From Stomorhina lunata (lineage: Eukaryota; Arthropoda; Insecta; Diptera; Rhiniidae): a stretch of 64,000 nucleotides of DNA. The stretch spans positions 95,962,508 to 96,026,507 of the forward strand of contig OW121744.1 in assembly GCA_933228675.1 (NCBI GenBank). The letters run 5' to 3'. Positions 1-12,428 of this stretch are shown here, one piece after another. The first letter of the stretch is position 1; the number at the start of each line of letters is the position of its first letter. Below the pieces are notes generated by a model. It made no database searches. It had not been told where the DNA came from and worked only from the letters and a program-made list of their open reading frames with translations. The translations under genes and the position numbers were made by a program.

Positions 1-712
1 ATAAAAATTATTTTTTATAGAAAATTTTTCGATAAAACTATTTTTCCTTGAAAATTTCAAAAAAAAAAAATATTTTTGTATGAAAAACTTTTCTCAAAAA
101 AAAACTTTACTACTTTTTGATAAAAATATTTTTCTGTAGAAAAATTTTTGCAAAAGAAACTTCTGTATAAAAATCTGCGATAAACAAATGTCTATAAAAA
201 AAATTTTGATAAAAAAATTATATATAAAAACATTTTTGATAAGAAAATTTTCTAAAGAAAAATTTTTGATAAGAAAATTTTCTTTTATCAAAATTTTTCT
301 ATAGAAAATTTTTTTAACCAAAATTTTTCTATAGAAAATTTTCTTATCAAAAATTTTTCTATAGAAAATTTTCTTATCAAAAATTTTTCTATAGAAAATT
401 TTCTTATCCAAAATTTTTCTATAGAAAATTTTCTTATCCAAAATTTTTCTATAGAAAATTTTCTTATCAAAAATTTTCTATAGAAAAATTTTGATAAAAT
501 AATTTTCTACAGAAAATCTTTTGATAAACATTTTTGGAAACATTTTTGAAAACAAAATTTTCGATCAAAATATTTTTCTATAAAAATATTTTGCTGTAGA
601 AAATTTTTTGAAAAAAAAATTTCTCTTTAAAAATTTGTGATAAAAAAATTTTTATATAGAAATAATTTTGATAAAAAAATTTTTCTATAGAAAAAATTTT
701 GATGATTCTATT
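1..712. repeat. Minisatellite array, about 30 bp, palindromic core, GATAA linker
   Basis: Imperfect tandem units of about 30 bp are built on the palindrome TTTTTCTATAGAAAAA joined by linkers reading GATAA or its complement TTATC. The best ordered stretch is about 265-520, and the edges are degenerate. Linker orientation flips near 285 and again near 480, so the array contains an inverted block. The open frames here are low-complexity by-products rich in K, I and F. The same core recurs in all the other arrays of this type in the window. Confidence 0.9.
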
Positions 713-713
713 T

Positions 714-966
714 CGTGGGAAGTGAAGGAAGATGAAAACTGAACAAAGTTTGTGTTTTGTTGAGTCGATAATCTGAGCTTTTACTTATGTTATAAACAAA
801 ATTCGTAAAGATTGTGGTTGTAAAATAAGTAATAAATGCGAGGTTTTCTGCTCCTGAAGAGATGGCCTAACCAACTATCGAAACGCGTCAACAACATTTT
901 TGGCTTTTTATCAATAAATTGTGTTACATTAATAAATAATATAACAGATTAGGATCAAGCGCTTCT
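714..966 (+). repeat. Hammerhead-bearing dispersed repeat, degenerate copy C
   Basis: This segment lies between two pieces of palindromic array and aligns by eye with 27058-27375 and with the complement of 51405-51785. Shared blocks include a GTGGGAA-like start, the AACCAACTATCGAAACGCGTC stretch near 869-889 (one more base than the core motif) and the AATAAATAATATAAC hairpin-like tract near the end. The hammerhead core is damaged: CTGAAGA at 854-860 instead of CTGATGA, and a weakened stem II. GAAA (880-883) and GTC (887-889) persist. It is probably an old inactive copy. Confidence 0.7.
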
Positions 967-1090
967 TTTTGAAAAAAAAATTATCTTTAGAAAATAAAAA
1001 AAAAAAAAAAAAAATTAAATAGAAAAATTAAAAAAAAGAACTCTTTAGAAAAATTTTTGAAAAGAAATTTTTCTATTGAAATGTTTGATT
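967..1090. repeat. Degenerate continuation of the palindromic-core array
   Basis: A-rich sequence with recognisable TTTAGAAAAATTTTTGA-type units continues the array on the far side of the hammerhead-bearing segment. It also holds a long A run near 995-1012. Confidence 0.6.
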
Positions 1091-1099
1091 AAATATTTA

Positions 1100-1415
1100 A
1101 GGAAATAATTCGAGAACTCTTAAACATTAAGCTCGATTACATGGCTATTGGGGTCATTAAGTATTCAAGCTTAAGTTTAGAACTTAGAGTCTTTAGACTT
1201 ATCAGGAGGGGAGTTATATGCCCTTAAAGTAGAGCACCTCGGGTTTTTTGAAATTAAAAACGATCAAGAAGTCACATTTTGGATCTGATATAAAAGATTT
1301 TTATAGCCACAAAATCTGCTATCTGAGATATACAAACATGACTACAAGTATGGTTTATCTCCTATAGTTTATAAGATATTCGATGTCGAAAAATTTCGGC
1401 TAATTGACGACTTAG
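1100..1415 (+). repeat. Transib-terminus-like relic
   Basis: The stretch carries the ordered landmarks found in the inverted termini of the Transib element at 15534: a GGAGGGGAG-like block, CACCTCGGGT near 1227, then a GGTTTATCTCCTATAG block followed by a -AGATATT- stretch. The same order is seen at 25246-25450 and on the minus strand at 36740-37091. The terminal CACAGTG heptamer is not visible here. It is likely a degraded non-autonomous Transib-like fragment, inferred from shared landmarks only. Confidence 0.45.
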
Positions 1416-2270
1416 ACCAAGAGTTTTGCTAATATTGTATCCAAATTTTTGCCGATTATTCCGAAATTTATTTTTTTCTAAAGAATGTATAAATCACACA
1501 TAGAAAGAATTGATGGAAATTCTTTAGCAGATCAAAATTATATGTATTTAATTTCAGTTTTTTTGTCGTTTTTTAGCCTAACAAGTGATAATATTCTTTT
1601 TGAGATAGCACAAACAATCTTATTTAGAAATATATCGAGCCCTTAGATTAAAATGATCGCAAGCGACAGGAAAAATATAGGTATGAAAATATGAAAGTTC
1701 CAAACTTAAAGTTAAATATATTTAAGGTAGTATAGGGTGCTTTCTAGCAAATTTATTTATTTATACATACATATATTTATACCCTTATTTTAAACTTTAA
1801 GCAATACATCAGCTTAAAAAACAGTAGCAAGGACGAAAGAAACTTACATACAAATTTAATACAAAAAATTAACTTTTTTTCTTCTTAACTTGACTAATGC
1901 AAACATACATACCTACTTACATATTTACACACATACATGCATATATCCATCCATATATCTACATATATTATCCTGTCAGTTTGTTTGCTAACTTATTTAT
2001 ATCTTTATATATTTCTTTGCTAAATTGTTTTTTTACACATGTTAGTAGAAAACTTATGTGTATGTATGTATGTATGTGTGTCTATAAGACATTCTTAAGG
2101 ATTCTTGGGAGTTTTATTTTTTGTGTTTGTTGTACCTACTTTTTAAACTGACATTACTTGAGTAATTTTGAGCAATAAGAGAAAATATATTAAACAAACA
2201 ACAACAAAAATAAAGGCTTGTCTTTAGCCTTTCAACTAAAAATTGTTCAGAAATAAAAATTTAAGTTAAA
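1416..2270. other. Intergenic AT-rich stretch with ATAC/TATG microsatellite tracts
   Basis: No gene is seen. Between about 1755 and 2085 there are short imperfect runs of CATA, CATC and TATG tetranucleotides. The open frame across them is low complexity. Confidence 0.5.
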
Positions 2271-3996
2271 ACAAGTAAGAGTGTTATATTCGGCTGTGCC
2301 GAATCTTATATACCCACCATGAAGTTGTGTTAAATTCAGAAACAGGGTGCAGCTAATTCAAAATCTGGACCAAAACTGAAAAAATCGCTAAGCTAATTGG
2401 TATTGTTGGTAAAACCTTTGGACTAAATTCGGTTGCCGTAGCTCTATAGTTCAACATTTAAAAATATTTTAGTGGTTTCCCCAGTATTTACTTTGATCAA
2501 AATTCGGTCTCATAACCGGGTATAGTTTTACATTATTAAGTTGTTAAATACTTTTCGTTAATATGTAGTTAGGCTAAACATGTTAATAGTAATACGGCAG
2601 GTCCATATATTTCAATCTTAATATAATGATTGTACCTCCAAATATTTTTGATTGTAGATATAAAAAGGGGATGTTATATATATAAGAATTATAGCCAAAT
2701 GTAGACCGATTGTAACAAAATTTTACACACTGGTTGGTATATATATAGAGCTTATTCTCGCAAATTTAGTGACCATAGCTATCATAGTTTCTAATTTAAT
2801 AGCTTTTAACTGGCCTTTGCTAAAATTTTTGGTTTCCGTGAGTGTTTTTTATATGAAAGCTAAAGTCAAATATGGACTGATTCCTATAAAATTTGATAAA
2901 CTGATCAAAAATTGCATAAAACTTCCCTATTTTAAATTTAATCGTCATAGCTATTACAATTGTATTCAATTTATCAGCATTAATGTGTTTCGCGGGGCAG
3001 GGTTATATAGGAGGTCTAACTAAATTTGAACCGATTTTGTCCATTTTCAACACACATCTTTTTAAAGATATCCAAAATACTTTTGTAAAATTTTGTTCCT
3101 CTAGGTCTTTTCGTTAAGGCGTTATCCTGCTTTTATCTGACGGACAGACGGACATAAACAATATTTTCTTTATATATTTTTTGTTTCCATAAGTTTTTTA
3201 TATGGGAGCTATGGTCAAATAGTGACCGATTGTGACAAAATTTAGCACACTGCCTGGCATTGACATAAGACTTCCTTGTGCTTAATTTAGTCTTACTAGC
3301 TCTTGTAGTTAAGGAGCTATGACGATTTTATCTGACGGACAGACGGACATAAATCCCCTTTTCTTATTGAATTTTTGTGTTTTCGTAAGTTTTTTATGTG
3401 GGAGCTAGGTCAAATAATGACCGATTGCGACAAAATTTTGCACACTGGCTGGCATTGATACAAGACCTCCTCGTGCTAAATTTAGTGATTATATCTATTA
3501 TAGTTTTATTGGCATTTAAGTGTATTTTATGTGAAATTCTGGCTGTTTCCGTAAGTTTTTTGTATGGGAGCTATGGCTAAATGTGAACCGATTTTGATGA
3601 AATTTTATACGCTGCCTAGGGCTAATGTAAAACTTCTATATAGAAAATTTAATCATCATAGCTGCTATAATTTGTCATTTATTAACAAATAAGCGATTAG
3701 CCTAGACGAGGTTATACGGGAGCTATGGTCAAATGTAAACCGATTTTGCCCACTTTCAATACCAAAATTTTTTCAGAGATGAAGAATATTTCTACTAAGC
3801 TTCAGTGAGCTAGCTCCTTTCGTTTAGGCGTTATCGTGATTTCAACAGACAGACAGACGGACATCGCTCAATCGTCTTAGAATTTCATAAGGATTCAGAA
3901 TATATATCGTTTTTGGTTTTTGAGACAATATTAAAGAAATTACAAACGGAATGACAATCTCAATATACCCCCCCATTCTTTTTGATGGTGGGTATA
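2271..3996 (+). mobile_element. HINE-A (DINE-1/Helentron-like), copy 1, full length
   Basis: It begins ACAAGTAAGAG and is followed by a hairpin (TTCGGC-TGT-GCCGAA) and TATACCCACCAT. It ends ATGGTGGGTATA, so subterminal ACCCACCAT/ATGGTGGGT blocks are inverted. The interior has degenerate repeated modules: GTAAGTTTTTTATATGGGAG, GGTCAAATG-GACCGATT, and GACGGACAGACGGACATAAA. From memory, the GGACAGACGGACAT block and the GGGTATA ends recall Drosophila DINE-1/INE-1 (Helentron-associated) repeats. There is no coding capacity. It is directly followed by a second truncated copy. Confidence 0.75.
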
Positions 3997-4008
3997 AAAA
4001 AGGGGATG

Positions 4009-4048
<40 letters not shown>

Positions 4049-5455
4049 ATAAGAATTACAGGCAAATGTTGACCGATAACAAACAAAATTTACACACAGA
4101 ATTTTTCAAACTGGCTGGTATTTATACAAAGCTTGTTTTTGCAAAATTTAGTGGCAATAGCTATCATAGTTTCTAATTTTATAGCTTTTAACTGATCCTT
4201 GCTACATATTTTTTCGTTTCCGGGAGTGTTTTTTATATGAAAGCTTTAGTCAAATATGGACCGATTCCTATAAAATTTGATATACTGACCAATAGTTGCA
4301 TAAAACTTCTCTGTTCTAAATTAAGACGTCATAGCTATTACAGTTGTGTTCAATTTATCAGCATTAATGTGTTTCCCGGGGCGGGGTAATATGGGAGCTC
4401 TAACTAAATGTGAACCGATTTCGCCCATTTTCAGTACACAACTCCTGCTACACATCAAAAATACTTTTGTAAGATTTTGTCTCTCTAGTTTTTGTAGTTA
4501 AGGAGCTGTCGCACTTTTTTCTGACGGACAGACGGACATAAACTTCCTTTTCTTTTTGTATTTTTGTGTTTCTATAAATTTTTTTATATGGGAGCTATGG
4601 TCAAATGGTGACCGATTGTAACAAAATTTCGCACACTGGCTGGCATTCACATAAGACTTAATTTTGTAAAGTTTTGTTGCTGTAGTCCTTTTAGTTAAGG
4701 CGCTATCGCGCTTTTATCTGATGGACAGACGGACATAAACCCCCTTTTCTTTTTGTATTTTTGTGTTTCCGTAAGTTTTTTATATGGGAGCTATGGTCAA
4801 ATGGTGTCCGATTGTAACAAAGTTTTGCACACTAGCTGGCATTCACATAAGACTTTATTTTGTGAAATTTTGTTCCTGTAGCTCTTTTAGTTAAGACGCC
4901 ATCGCGCTTTTATCTGACGGACAGACGGACATAAACCCCCTTTTCTTTTTGTATTTTTGTGTTTCCGTAAGTTTTTTATATGGAGCTACGGTCAAATCGT
5001 GACATCTTGTGACAAAAGTTTGCACACTGGCTGGCATTCACATAAGACTTCGTTGTGCTAAAGTTAGTGGCCAAAGCTTTACCGTTTACCATTTATTGGC
5101 ATTTTAGTAAATTTCAGGTGGAATTTAGGCTGTTTCCGTAAGTTTTTTATATGGGAGCTGTGGTTAAATATGAACCGATTTCGATGAAATTTTATATGCT
5201 GCCTAGTGCTTATGTAAAGCTTCTAGATACCAAATTTTGTCATAATAGCTGTTACAATTTGTCATTTATTAGCATATAAGCAATTAGCCAAGACGAGGTT
5301 CTACGGAAGCTATGGTCAAATGTTAAACGATTTTGCCCAATTTCAATACCAAAATTTTCTCAGAAATGAAGAATACGTTTACTACGTTTCAGCTAGCGTA
5401 TTTCGTTTAGGCGTTATCGTGATTTCAACAGACAGACAGACAGACAGACATACAT

Positions 5456-5488
<33 letters not shown>

Positions 5489-5593
5489 GAGACAGACATA
5501 CGGACAGGATTCAGAATATAAATCGCTTTTCTTTTTTGACTCAATATTAAGGAAATTACAAACGGAATGACAATCTCAATATACCCCCCATTC
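3997..5593 (+). mobile_element. HINE-A, copy 2, head and tail truncated, tandem with copy 1
   Basis: It starts at the internal AAAAGGGGATG block, which in intact copies lies about 450 bp inside the element, and continues with the same modules in the same order. It stops at CCCCCCATTC, lacking the terminal GGTGGGTATA. The junction lies at a TATAAAAA stretch shared by the end of copy 1 and the internal site, which suggests recombination or replication slippage at that homology. It contains an (AT)n run at about 4013-4044. Confidence 0.7.
5428..5507. repeat. (CAGA)n microsatellite inside HINE-A
   Basis: A run of ACAG tetranucleotides with a few CATA interruptions lies where other copies have only a short CAGACAGACGGACAT block. 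It is an expansion of an internal motif of the element. Confidence 0.9.
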
Positions 5594-6723
5594 AAGAACA
5601 AAGAAGGTTCTTTAAAACGAAAAATTAAGTACAAAAATTCGAAGTACAAGGTAGGACTGAAATGTCTTAAGTTTTAAAATCAACAAGAACAATTTTTATA
5701 ATAAAAACTAAAAGAAAAAACATCAAGTATAAATATTGTATTAAGGAAAAATGTTAAGGCAGGAGAAAAAACAGGACACGACAGACTATGTGGTCAAAAA
5801 GATTATCGATCGATTTTCAATTGAATTGTCTTCAATCTTTTTTTTCCGTTTCTGCTTTGTTTCAAAAAAATTAAATTTTTTCCTGGTATGTACTTGCTTT
5901 TTTTTTGTACACAAAATAAATATTTTTTAACATTTATCCTGGGCAAGGATCCTGTGTTGGTGTTTGTTCAAGGCTAAGGTTATTTGACTTAATATTAAAT
6001 TTTTGTTATATATATATAAATACTTACCTATACTTTTATATAAAAGAAAATTTAATATTACTCTTATATATTTATGTGTGTTTTTTTTTGTTCTTCTCAA
6101 AAACAGGACTTTCTTGACTTGTCCTTTTGTTGACTAAAGGAAAAAAAGGTATGTAGTAAAACATCAAAATAATAAAAAATAAAATCATGTATTTTGTTCA
6201 CAGGAGTCTACAATGAAATTTCATTAAACCAAATTCTTCGATACAAAAAAAAGTGAATTGAAAGGATATTAAAGTAATTCAAAATTACAAAATATAACAT
6301 TATTTTTTTCTGCACTGGATTCCGCATCATTAAGCTTAAAAATATTAAATTCTCTTAAATATTTTAAAGATTTTTGGGATCCAATATAATGTTACTTTTG
6401 TAATGTCGATTTTAGAGAGTGTTAAAACAATTGATATGTTGGCAAACGGTATTTAATATCGTAGCTTCCGGATGAACTGATAGGGATCAATATCGATCAG
6501 CTGTTTGTTACATATTGAAAAGCAGCACAAATGCCTTGGTCACTTGAAAAGCTGTAACGTAAGTTAGATGATAATTTCTTTCAAAACATATACGAGAGGT
6601 TCTTTTTATGTTTTTACCATTTTAAATTAACCGCGCTACGTTCCACTATTCGTACCATAAGGAAAGGTTCATATTTTTGGAAACCAGACCAACGATAGCC
6701 AAATTTTCATTCATATATGAAAA
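5594..6723. other. Intergenic, nothing recognised
   Basis: AT-rich single-copy-looking sequence with poly-T tracts. I see no gene, RNA or mobile element ends. Confidence 0.4.
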
Positions 6724-7474
6724 ACAAGTAAGAAAGAGCTATAGTCGGTCAAGCCGACCATACGATACCCTTCACCACTAAGGTCAAAGGTGTTCTTTTT
6801 CCGTATAAAGACAAATATTTGCTAAATTTTGTCATGATACAAACATTTTCTCAAAACTTATATATTTAAGTTGTATCCGTCATTTGGACTTATATGAGAG
6901 CTAGGGTTAAATGTGGACCAATTATCTCGAAATTTGTCAGATGGATAACAGTTGTCACAAAAATCATGTATGCAAAAATAAACTTAAAATTCCCATTATC
7001 TTCAGATTTTCGAGCATTTTAGTGATTTTTGTCTCATTTATTGCGTTTTGACAGAAGAGTTTGTATGGGAGCTATGGTCAAATGTGGACCGATTTCAAAT
7101 TTGGTACAGTGATTTAAGTTTATATAAGCAGTTTGTTTTAAATTTCATGAAAAAATATTGCTATTTGTGGCCAATATATCAATTCCGGGAAGTGGGACCT
7201 ATGGGAGGTACCATAAAAAATTTACCGATTTTAACGAATTTGAATTGCCATGGTCCCATTATCAAGAAAATGATCTGTACCAAATTTGATTAAATTATTT
7301 GTAGAATTGCGACCTGTAGTTTGATTACAAAGTTTACATGGGGGTCCAGCCAGCCAGCCCTCCTGCCAGACGGACGGACTGACATCGCTAAATCGACTCA
7401 GAAAGTGACTCTAAGCCTATTGGTATACTGAAAGATGGGTCTAAGACATCACCACCAATGGTGGTGAAGGGTAT
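6724..7474 (+). mobile_element. HINE-B (DINE-1/Helentron-like), copy 1
   Basis: The element begins ACAAGTAAGAAAG and is followed by a hairpin (GTCGG-TCAAG-CCGAC) and ATACCCTTCACCA. It ends TGGTGGTGAAGGGTATA, again with inverted subterminal blocks. Inside are modules shared with HINE-A (TATGGGAGCTATGGTCAAAT) and a CAGACGGACGG-type block followed by CATCGCTAAATCGAC. It is about 750 bp and non-coding. The same ends are defined exactly by the nested insertion at 14066-14809. Confidence 0.75.
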
Positions 7475-7605
7475 AAATATTTGACCCACAGTCTTTCAGT
7501 ACCAAGTCACGCAAAGTATTAATATTCTTCGAAGCAACAATCAACTTTTAACGCCCTGGATGATACCCATATTAAACCGACTTACGAATACAATTAAATT
7601 AAGAA

Positions 7606-8414
7606 ACAAGTAAGAAAGCGCTATAGTCGGTCAAGCCGACCATACGATACCCTTCACCACTAAGGTCAAAGGTGTTATTTTTCCTGTGTAAATACAAATA
7701 TTTGCTAAATTTTGCCATCATACAAACATTTTCTCAAAACTTGTATATTCAACCTGTTTCCGTCATTTGGACTTATATGAGAGCTAGGGTCAAATGTGGC
7801 CCGATTATCTCGAAATTTGGCAGATTGATTCAGTTGTTACAAAAATTATGTATGCAAAAAATAGACTCAAAATTTCCATTATCTTTAGATTTACGAGTGT
7901 TTTAGTGATTTTTTGTCTCATTTAGTGCGTTTTTAAAGAAGAATTTGTATGGGAGCTACGGTCAAATGTGGACCGATTTCAACGAAATTTGGTACAGTGA
8001 TTTCAGTTGACATAAGCAGTATTTGTTTTAAATTTCATGAAAAAATATTGATATTTGTGGCCAATATAGCAATTCCGGGAAGTGGGACCTATGGGAGGTA
8101 CCATAAATAATGAACCGATTTTGACCAATTTCAATAGCCATGGTCCCATTATCAAAAAAATTATCTGTGCCAAATTTCATCAAATTATCTGCGACCTGTA
8201 GTTTGATTACAAGGTTTACATGGGGGTCCAGCCGTCCAGCCAGCCAGCCAGCCAGACGGACGGACGGACGGACGGACATCGCTAAATCGACCCAGAAAGT
8301 GATTCTAAGCCTATTGGTATACTAAAAGGTGGGTCTAAGACAAATATTTCTATGCGTTACAAACATCAGCACAAACTTATAATACCCTTTCCACCTATGG
8401 TGGTGAAGGGTATA
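7606..8414 (+). mobile_element. HINE-B, copy 2
   Basis: A second full copy in the same orientation, separated from copy 1 by about 130 bp of unrelated sequence. It has the same start with hairpin and the same GGTGAAGGGTATA end. It differs by an expanded CCAGCCAGCCAG / GACGGACGGACG block near 8231-8276. Confidence 0.75.
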
Positions 8415-8524
8415 AAAATTTGATGGTGATCTATCACCAAAGATCGTCAGTCCATACCACCAGCAGCCGAAGACTTTTTGTAATTTTCGTAAGTTCACGA
8501 TCATTAATGAAACTCTTAAAAATG

Positions 8525-10585
8525 ACTACTAAAACATTTCTATAGAAACATTTTTAATAAAAAAAATTTTCTATAGAAAAATTTTTGTTAAGAAAATTTT
8601 CTATGGAAATATTTTTGATCAAAACATATTCTATAGAAAAAATTTTGATAAAAAAAATGTCTATAGAAAAACTTTTGATAAAAGAATTTTCAATAGAAAA
8701 ACTTTTGATAAAAGAATTTTCTATAAAAACCTTTTGATAAAAGAATTTTCTATAGAAAAATTTTTGATAAAAAATTTTCTATAGAAAAATTTTTGATAAA
8801 AAAAACTTTCTGTAGAAAAATTTTTCATGAAAAAATTTTCTAAAGAAAAATTTTTGATGAAAAAATTTTCTAAAGAAAAATTTTTGATGAAAATATTTCT
8901 AAAGAAAAATTTTCAATAGAAATTCTTTTTTCTGTAAAAAAAGAAGATTTTCTGAAGAAAAATTTTTGATAAGAAAATTTTTTATAGAAAAATTTTGTTA
9001 AGAAAATTTTCTGTACAACATATTTTGATAAGAAAATTTTCTATAGAAAAATTTTTGATAACAAAATTGTTGATAGAAAACGTTTTGATAAAGAAAATTT
9101 CTATAGAAAAAGTTTTGATAAAAAAATGTCCATACAAAAATTTTTGATAAAAATTTTTTTTTTGCTATAGATAATTTTTTGATAGAAAAATTTTTGATAG
9201 AAAAAATTTTCTATAGAAAAATTTTGATAAAAAATTTTCTATAGAAAAATTTTTGATAAAAAAATTTTCTATAGAAAAATTTTTAATGAAAAAATTTTCT
9301 AAAGAAAAATTTTCAATAGAAATTCTTTTTTTCTGTAAAAAAAAGAAAATTTTCTGTAGAAAAATTTTTGATTAGAAAATTTCTATAGAAAAAGTTTTGA
9401 TAAAAAAAATGTCTATAGAAAAATTTTTGATAAATTTTTTTTTGCTATAGATAAATTCTTGAAAAAAAATTCTCTATAAAAAAATTTTCTATAGAAGAAT
9501 TTTTGATAAAAATATTTTTATAGATATAAAAGTTTTTGAAATAGAAAGTTTCTTTAAATACAAATAGAAAGTTTCTTATAGAAAAAATTTTAATAAGAAA
9601 ATTTTTGATAAAAAAAATTTTCTATAAAAAAATTAAAAAAAAAATTTTTTTTTAAATAAAAATTTTCTATAGAAAAATGTTTAATAAAAAAAATTTCAAT
9701 AGAAACATTTTTGATAAAAAAATTGTCTATAGACGACAAAAATTTCTATAGAAAAATTTTTAATAAATAAAATTTTTGATAATTAAATTTTCTATTGAAA
9801 GATTTTTAATAAAAAAATTTTCTATAGAAAAATTTTCTCTAGAAAAATATTAAAAAAAATTCTATAAAGAATATTTTCTATTCTATAAAATCAATTTTTT
9901 TAAAGAAAAGTTTTTTATTAAGAATCTTTCTATAGAAAAATTTTCTATAAAAAGATTTTTTTATAAAAAAAATTTTATTAACAATTTTCTATAGTAAATT
10001 AAAAAAAAATTATTTAAAAATGTTTTATAGAAAAATTTATGATAAAAAAATTTTCTATCGAAAAATTTTTGTTAAGAAAATTTTCTGTAGAAAAATTTTT
10101 GATAAGAAAATTTTGTATTGAAAAATTTTTAATAGAAAAAGTTTTAATAAAAACAATTTCTATACAAAAAGTTTTGATAAAAAAATTTTCTATAGACAAA
10201 TTTTTGATAAAAGAATTTTCTATAGAAAAATATTTGATAAAAAAAAAAATTGTAATAGAAACATTTTTTTGCTATAGATAAATTTTTGAAAAAAAATTTT
10301 CTATAAAAAATTTTATATAGAAAATTTTTGATAAAAAAAAATTTATAGAAAAATGATTGATTACAAAATTTTTTATAGAAAAGTTATTAACAAAAAAATT
10401 TTATATAGAAAAGTTTTTGATAAAAAAATTCTTTATAGAAAAATGTTTGATAAAAAAGTTTTCTATCGAAAAATTTTTGATAAAAAAGTTTTCTATAGAA
10501 AAATTTTTGATTAATTTTTTTTAATAAAAAAATTTTCTGTAGAAAAATGTTAATAACACAAATTTCTATAGAAGCATTTTGGATA
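8525..10585. repeat. Palindromic-core minisatellite array, GATAA linker
   Basis: About 2 kb of diverged units of about 30 bp follow the pattern TTTTCTATAGAAAAA + TTTTTGATAAAAA. Some units have CTGTAG or CTAAAG cores. The unit is A- and T-tract rich with an inverted core. No open frame longer than about 90 codons occurs, and those present are low complexity. Confidence 0.9.
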
Positions 10586-10587
10586 AA

Positions 10588-10668
10588 TAATTTTATCTTT
10601 TTATCAATAAATTGGTCTGTTAAATTAATAAATAAATGTAACAGATTTGGGATCAAATGCGAATAGTC
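10588..10668 (+). repeat. Hammerhead-bearing repeat, 3' fragment (copy E)
   Basis: A short block with TTTTTATCAATAAATTG, a TTAATAAATAAATGTAACAG tract and a GATTTGGGATCAA motif matches the 3' half of copy C (about 905-960). It has array units of the same GATAA type on both sides. The ribozyme part is absent. Confidence 0.5.
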
Positions 10669-10674
10669 ATTCTT

Positions 10675-11085
10675 TTTGAATAAATAATTGTCTATAGAAA
10701 AATTTTTGATAACAGAAATTTCTGTAGAAAAATTTTTAATACAAAAAATTTTCTATAGAAAAATTTTAAATACAAAAATATTCTATAGAAAAATTTTTCA
10801 TAAAAAAAATTTTCTATACAAAATTTTTGATTTAAAAATTTTCTATTGAAAAATTTTTCATACCAAAATGTTCTATAGAAAAATTATTGATAAACAAATT
10901 TTCTATGCAAAATTTTTGATGAAAAAATTTTCTATTGAAAAATTGTTAATACAATAATTTTCTATAGAAACACTTTTTATACAAAAATTTTCTATAGAAA
11001 AATTTTTGGTTAAAAAAAAATGTCCATAGAAAAAATTTTGATAGAAAAATTTTTGATAAAAAAATTTTTTTAAAAGTAAAAACAA
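10675..11085. repeat. Palindromic-core array, continuation
   Basis: Diverged units of about 30 bp with CTATAG cores continue after the embedded fragment and end near 11085. Confidence 0.85.
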
Positions 11086-12082
11086 TCTTCGACACATATA
11101 AAAATTAGATTGCTATCCACTGCATATTATCCTTCCCATGACCTATTTCTCTTCAATACTATTCCAAAACGAAAAGAAGGAGGTATTTAGCTTAACTATT
11201 AATCATTTTAAGGTAATCACATGCATCTTGTACCCATTTTGTAAAAATACATCTAGATTTTGAGCTAAGTATAAAATTATTAGTGTCCATTCCTTTAAAA
11301 AAAGAACCATATGTTTATACTTCTTCATAGTCTAATAAAAATTGCTCTTCTTTTTCACATCTTCTAAGCAATCTTCAATTCACACCTTCTATTTACCAAA
11401 CGTCATATGTTCGACATAAAAATTCATTAAGAAAAGTGTTAGAAACCTCACCTACATTCTAACTTTCATAAAACTTTTTTCATAAAACACAAGAAACATT
11501 AAATCATCATTTAACATAACCTCATTTTATTATCCTTTTCATATATCCTTTCGTTTACAAATGAAGCTACTTCTCTTCCTGCTGCTACCGTTTGAAAAAC
11601 TGAATGCAATAACAAAACTTGACACTACAATGCGTTATTTGTCATATATTTGTAATAAAGTTATTTCTGTTGTATATCCTTTGAATCCTGGTACGATTTT
11701 TCGACAACAAATTGGAGTGTGTGTTAGTATGTATGTTACGTGTCTGTGTTTTTGAATGGTTTTGTTGTTGCCAAAAAGAAAATAGTAGTGTTAGTACTTT
11801 TGTTGTTAGTCGGTTTTTGTTATTGTTACTATTGTTATTTTTGGTTATGGCAACATTAACTCCTTTCTCTGGTCTGAGGTCCTTTTTTCTGGTTTCTTTA
11901 TAAAATAATTTTTGTGCTCGTGTGTTATAATGTATTTTTGTTGTTGTTGTTTAAGGGGTTTTTATTACTTCAAATATGTTGTATTGTGTTAATTATTTGT
12001 TTTTGCTTTTGAATTGTCGTTTTTGTTGTTATCCTGGCATTTTTCTCCTTTCCACCATATATGTACTTTACAGTCCTTTTTT
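11086..12082. other. Intergenic, no gene recognised
   Basis: Less repetitive sequence with TTGTTGTTG-rich tracts in the second half. The short open frames have no domain I recognise and are not supported as genes. Confidence 0.4.
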
Positions 12083-12220
12083 ATACCCACCATCAAAAAG
12101 AATGGGAGGTATACTGAGATTGTCATTCCGTTTGTAATTTCCTTAATATTGGCTAAAAAATCAAAAACGATATATATTCTGAATCCTTATGAAATTCTAA
12201 GACGATTGAGCGATGTCCGT

Positions 12221-12239
12221 CTTTCTGTCTGTCTGTCTA

Positions 12240-12289
<50 letters not shown>

Positions 12290-12302
12290 AGTCAGTCAGT
12301 CA

Positions 12303-12354
<52 letters not shown>

Positions 12355-12356
12355 GC

Positions 12357-12393
<37 letters not shown>

Positions 12394-12428
12394 AGTCTGT
12401 CTGTCTATCTGTCTGTCTGTCTGTCTGT
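12221..12428. repeat. (TCTG)n microsatellite inside HINE-A
   Basis: About 200 bp of TCTG repeats, with a short TCAG interruption near 12287-12303, replace the short CAGACAGACGG block of other copies. Both forward frames are open only because of the repeat. Confidence 0.95.

Noticed and set aside
854..889. Active hammerhead at copy C
   Set aside because: The invariant CTGATGA is mutated to CTGAAGA and stem II is weakened.
1..1090. Classical Foldback (FB) element, because FB termini contain short tandem repeats around a loop
   Set aside because: At 25.9-28.7 kb the arrays on both sides of the central segment have the same orientation, and no common FB loop or termini are visible.
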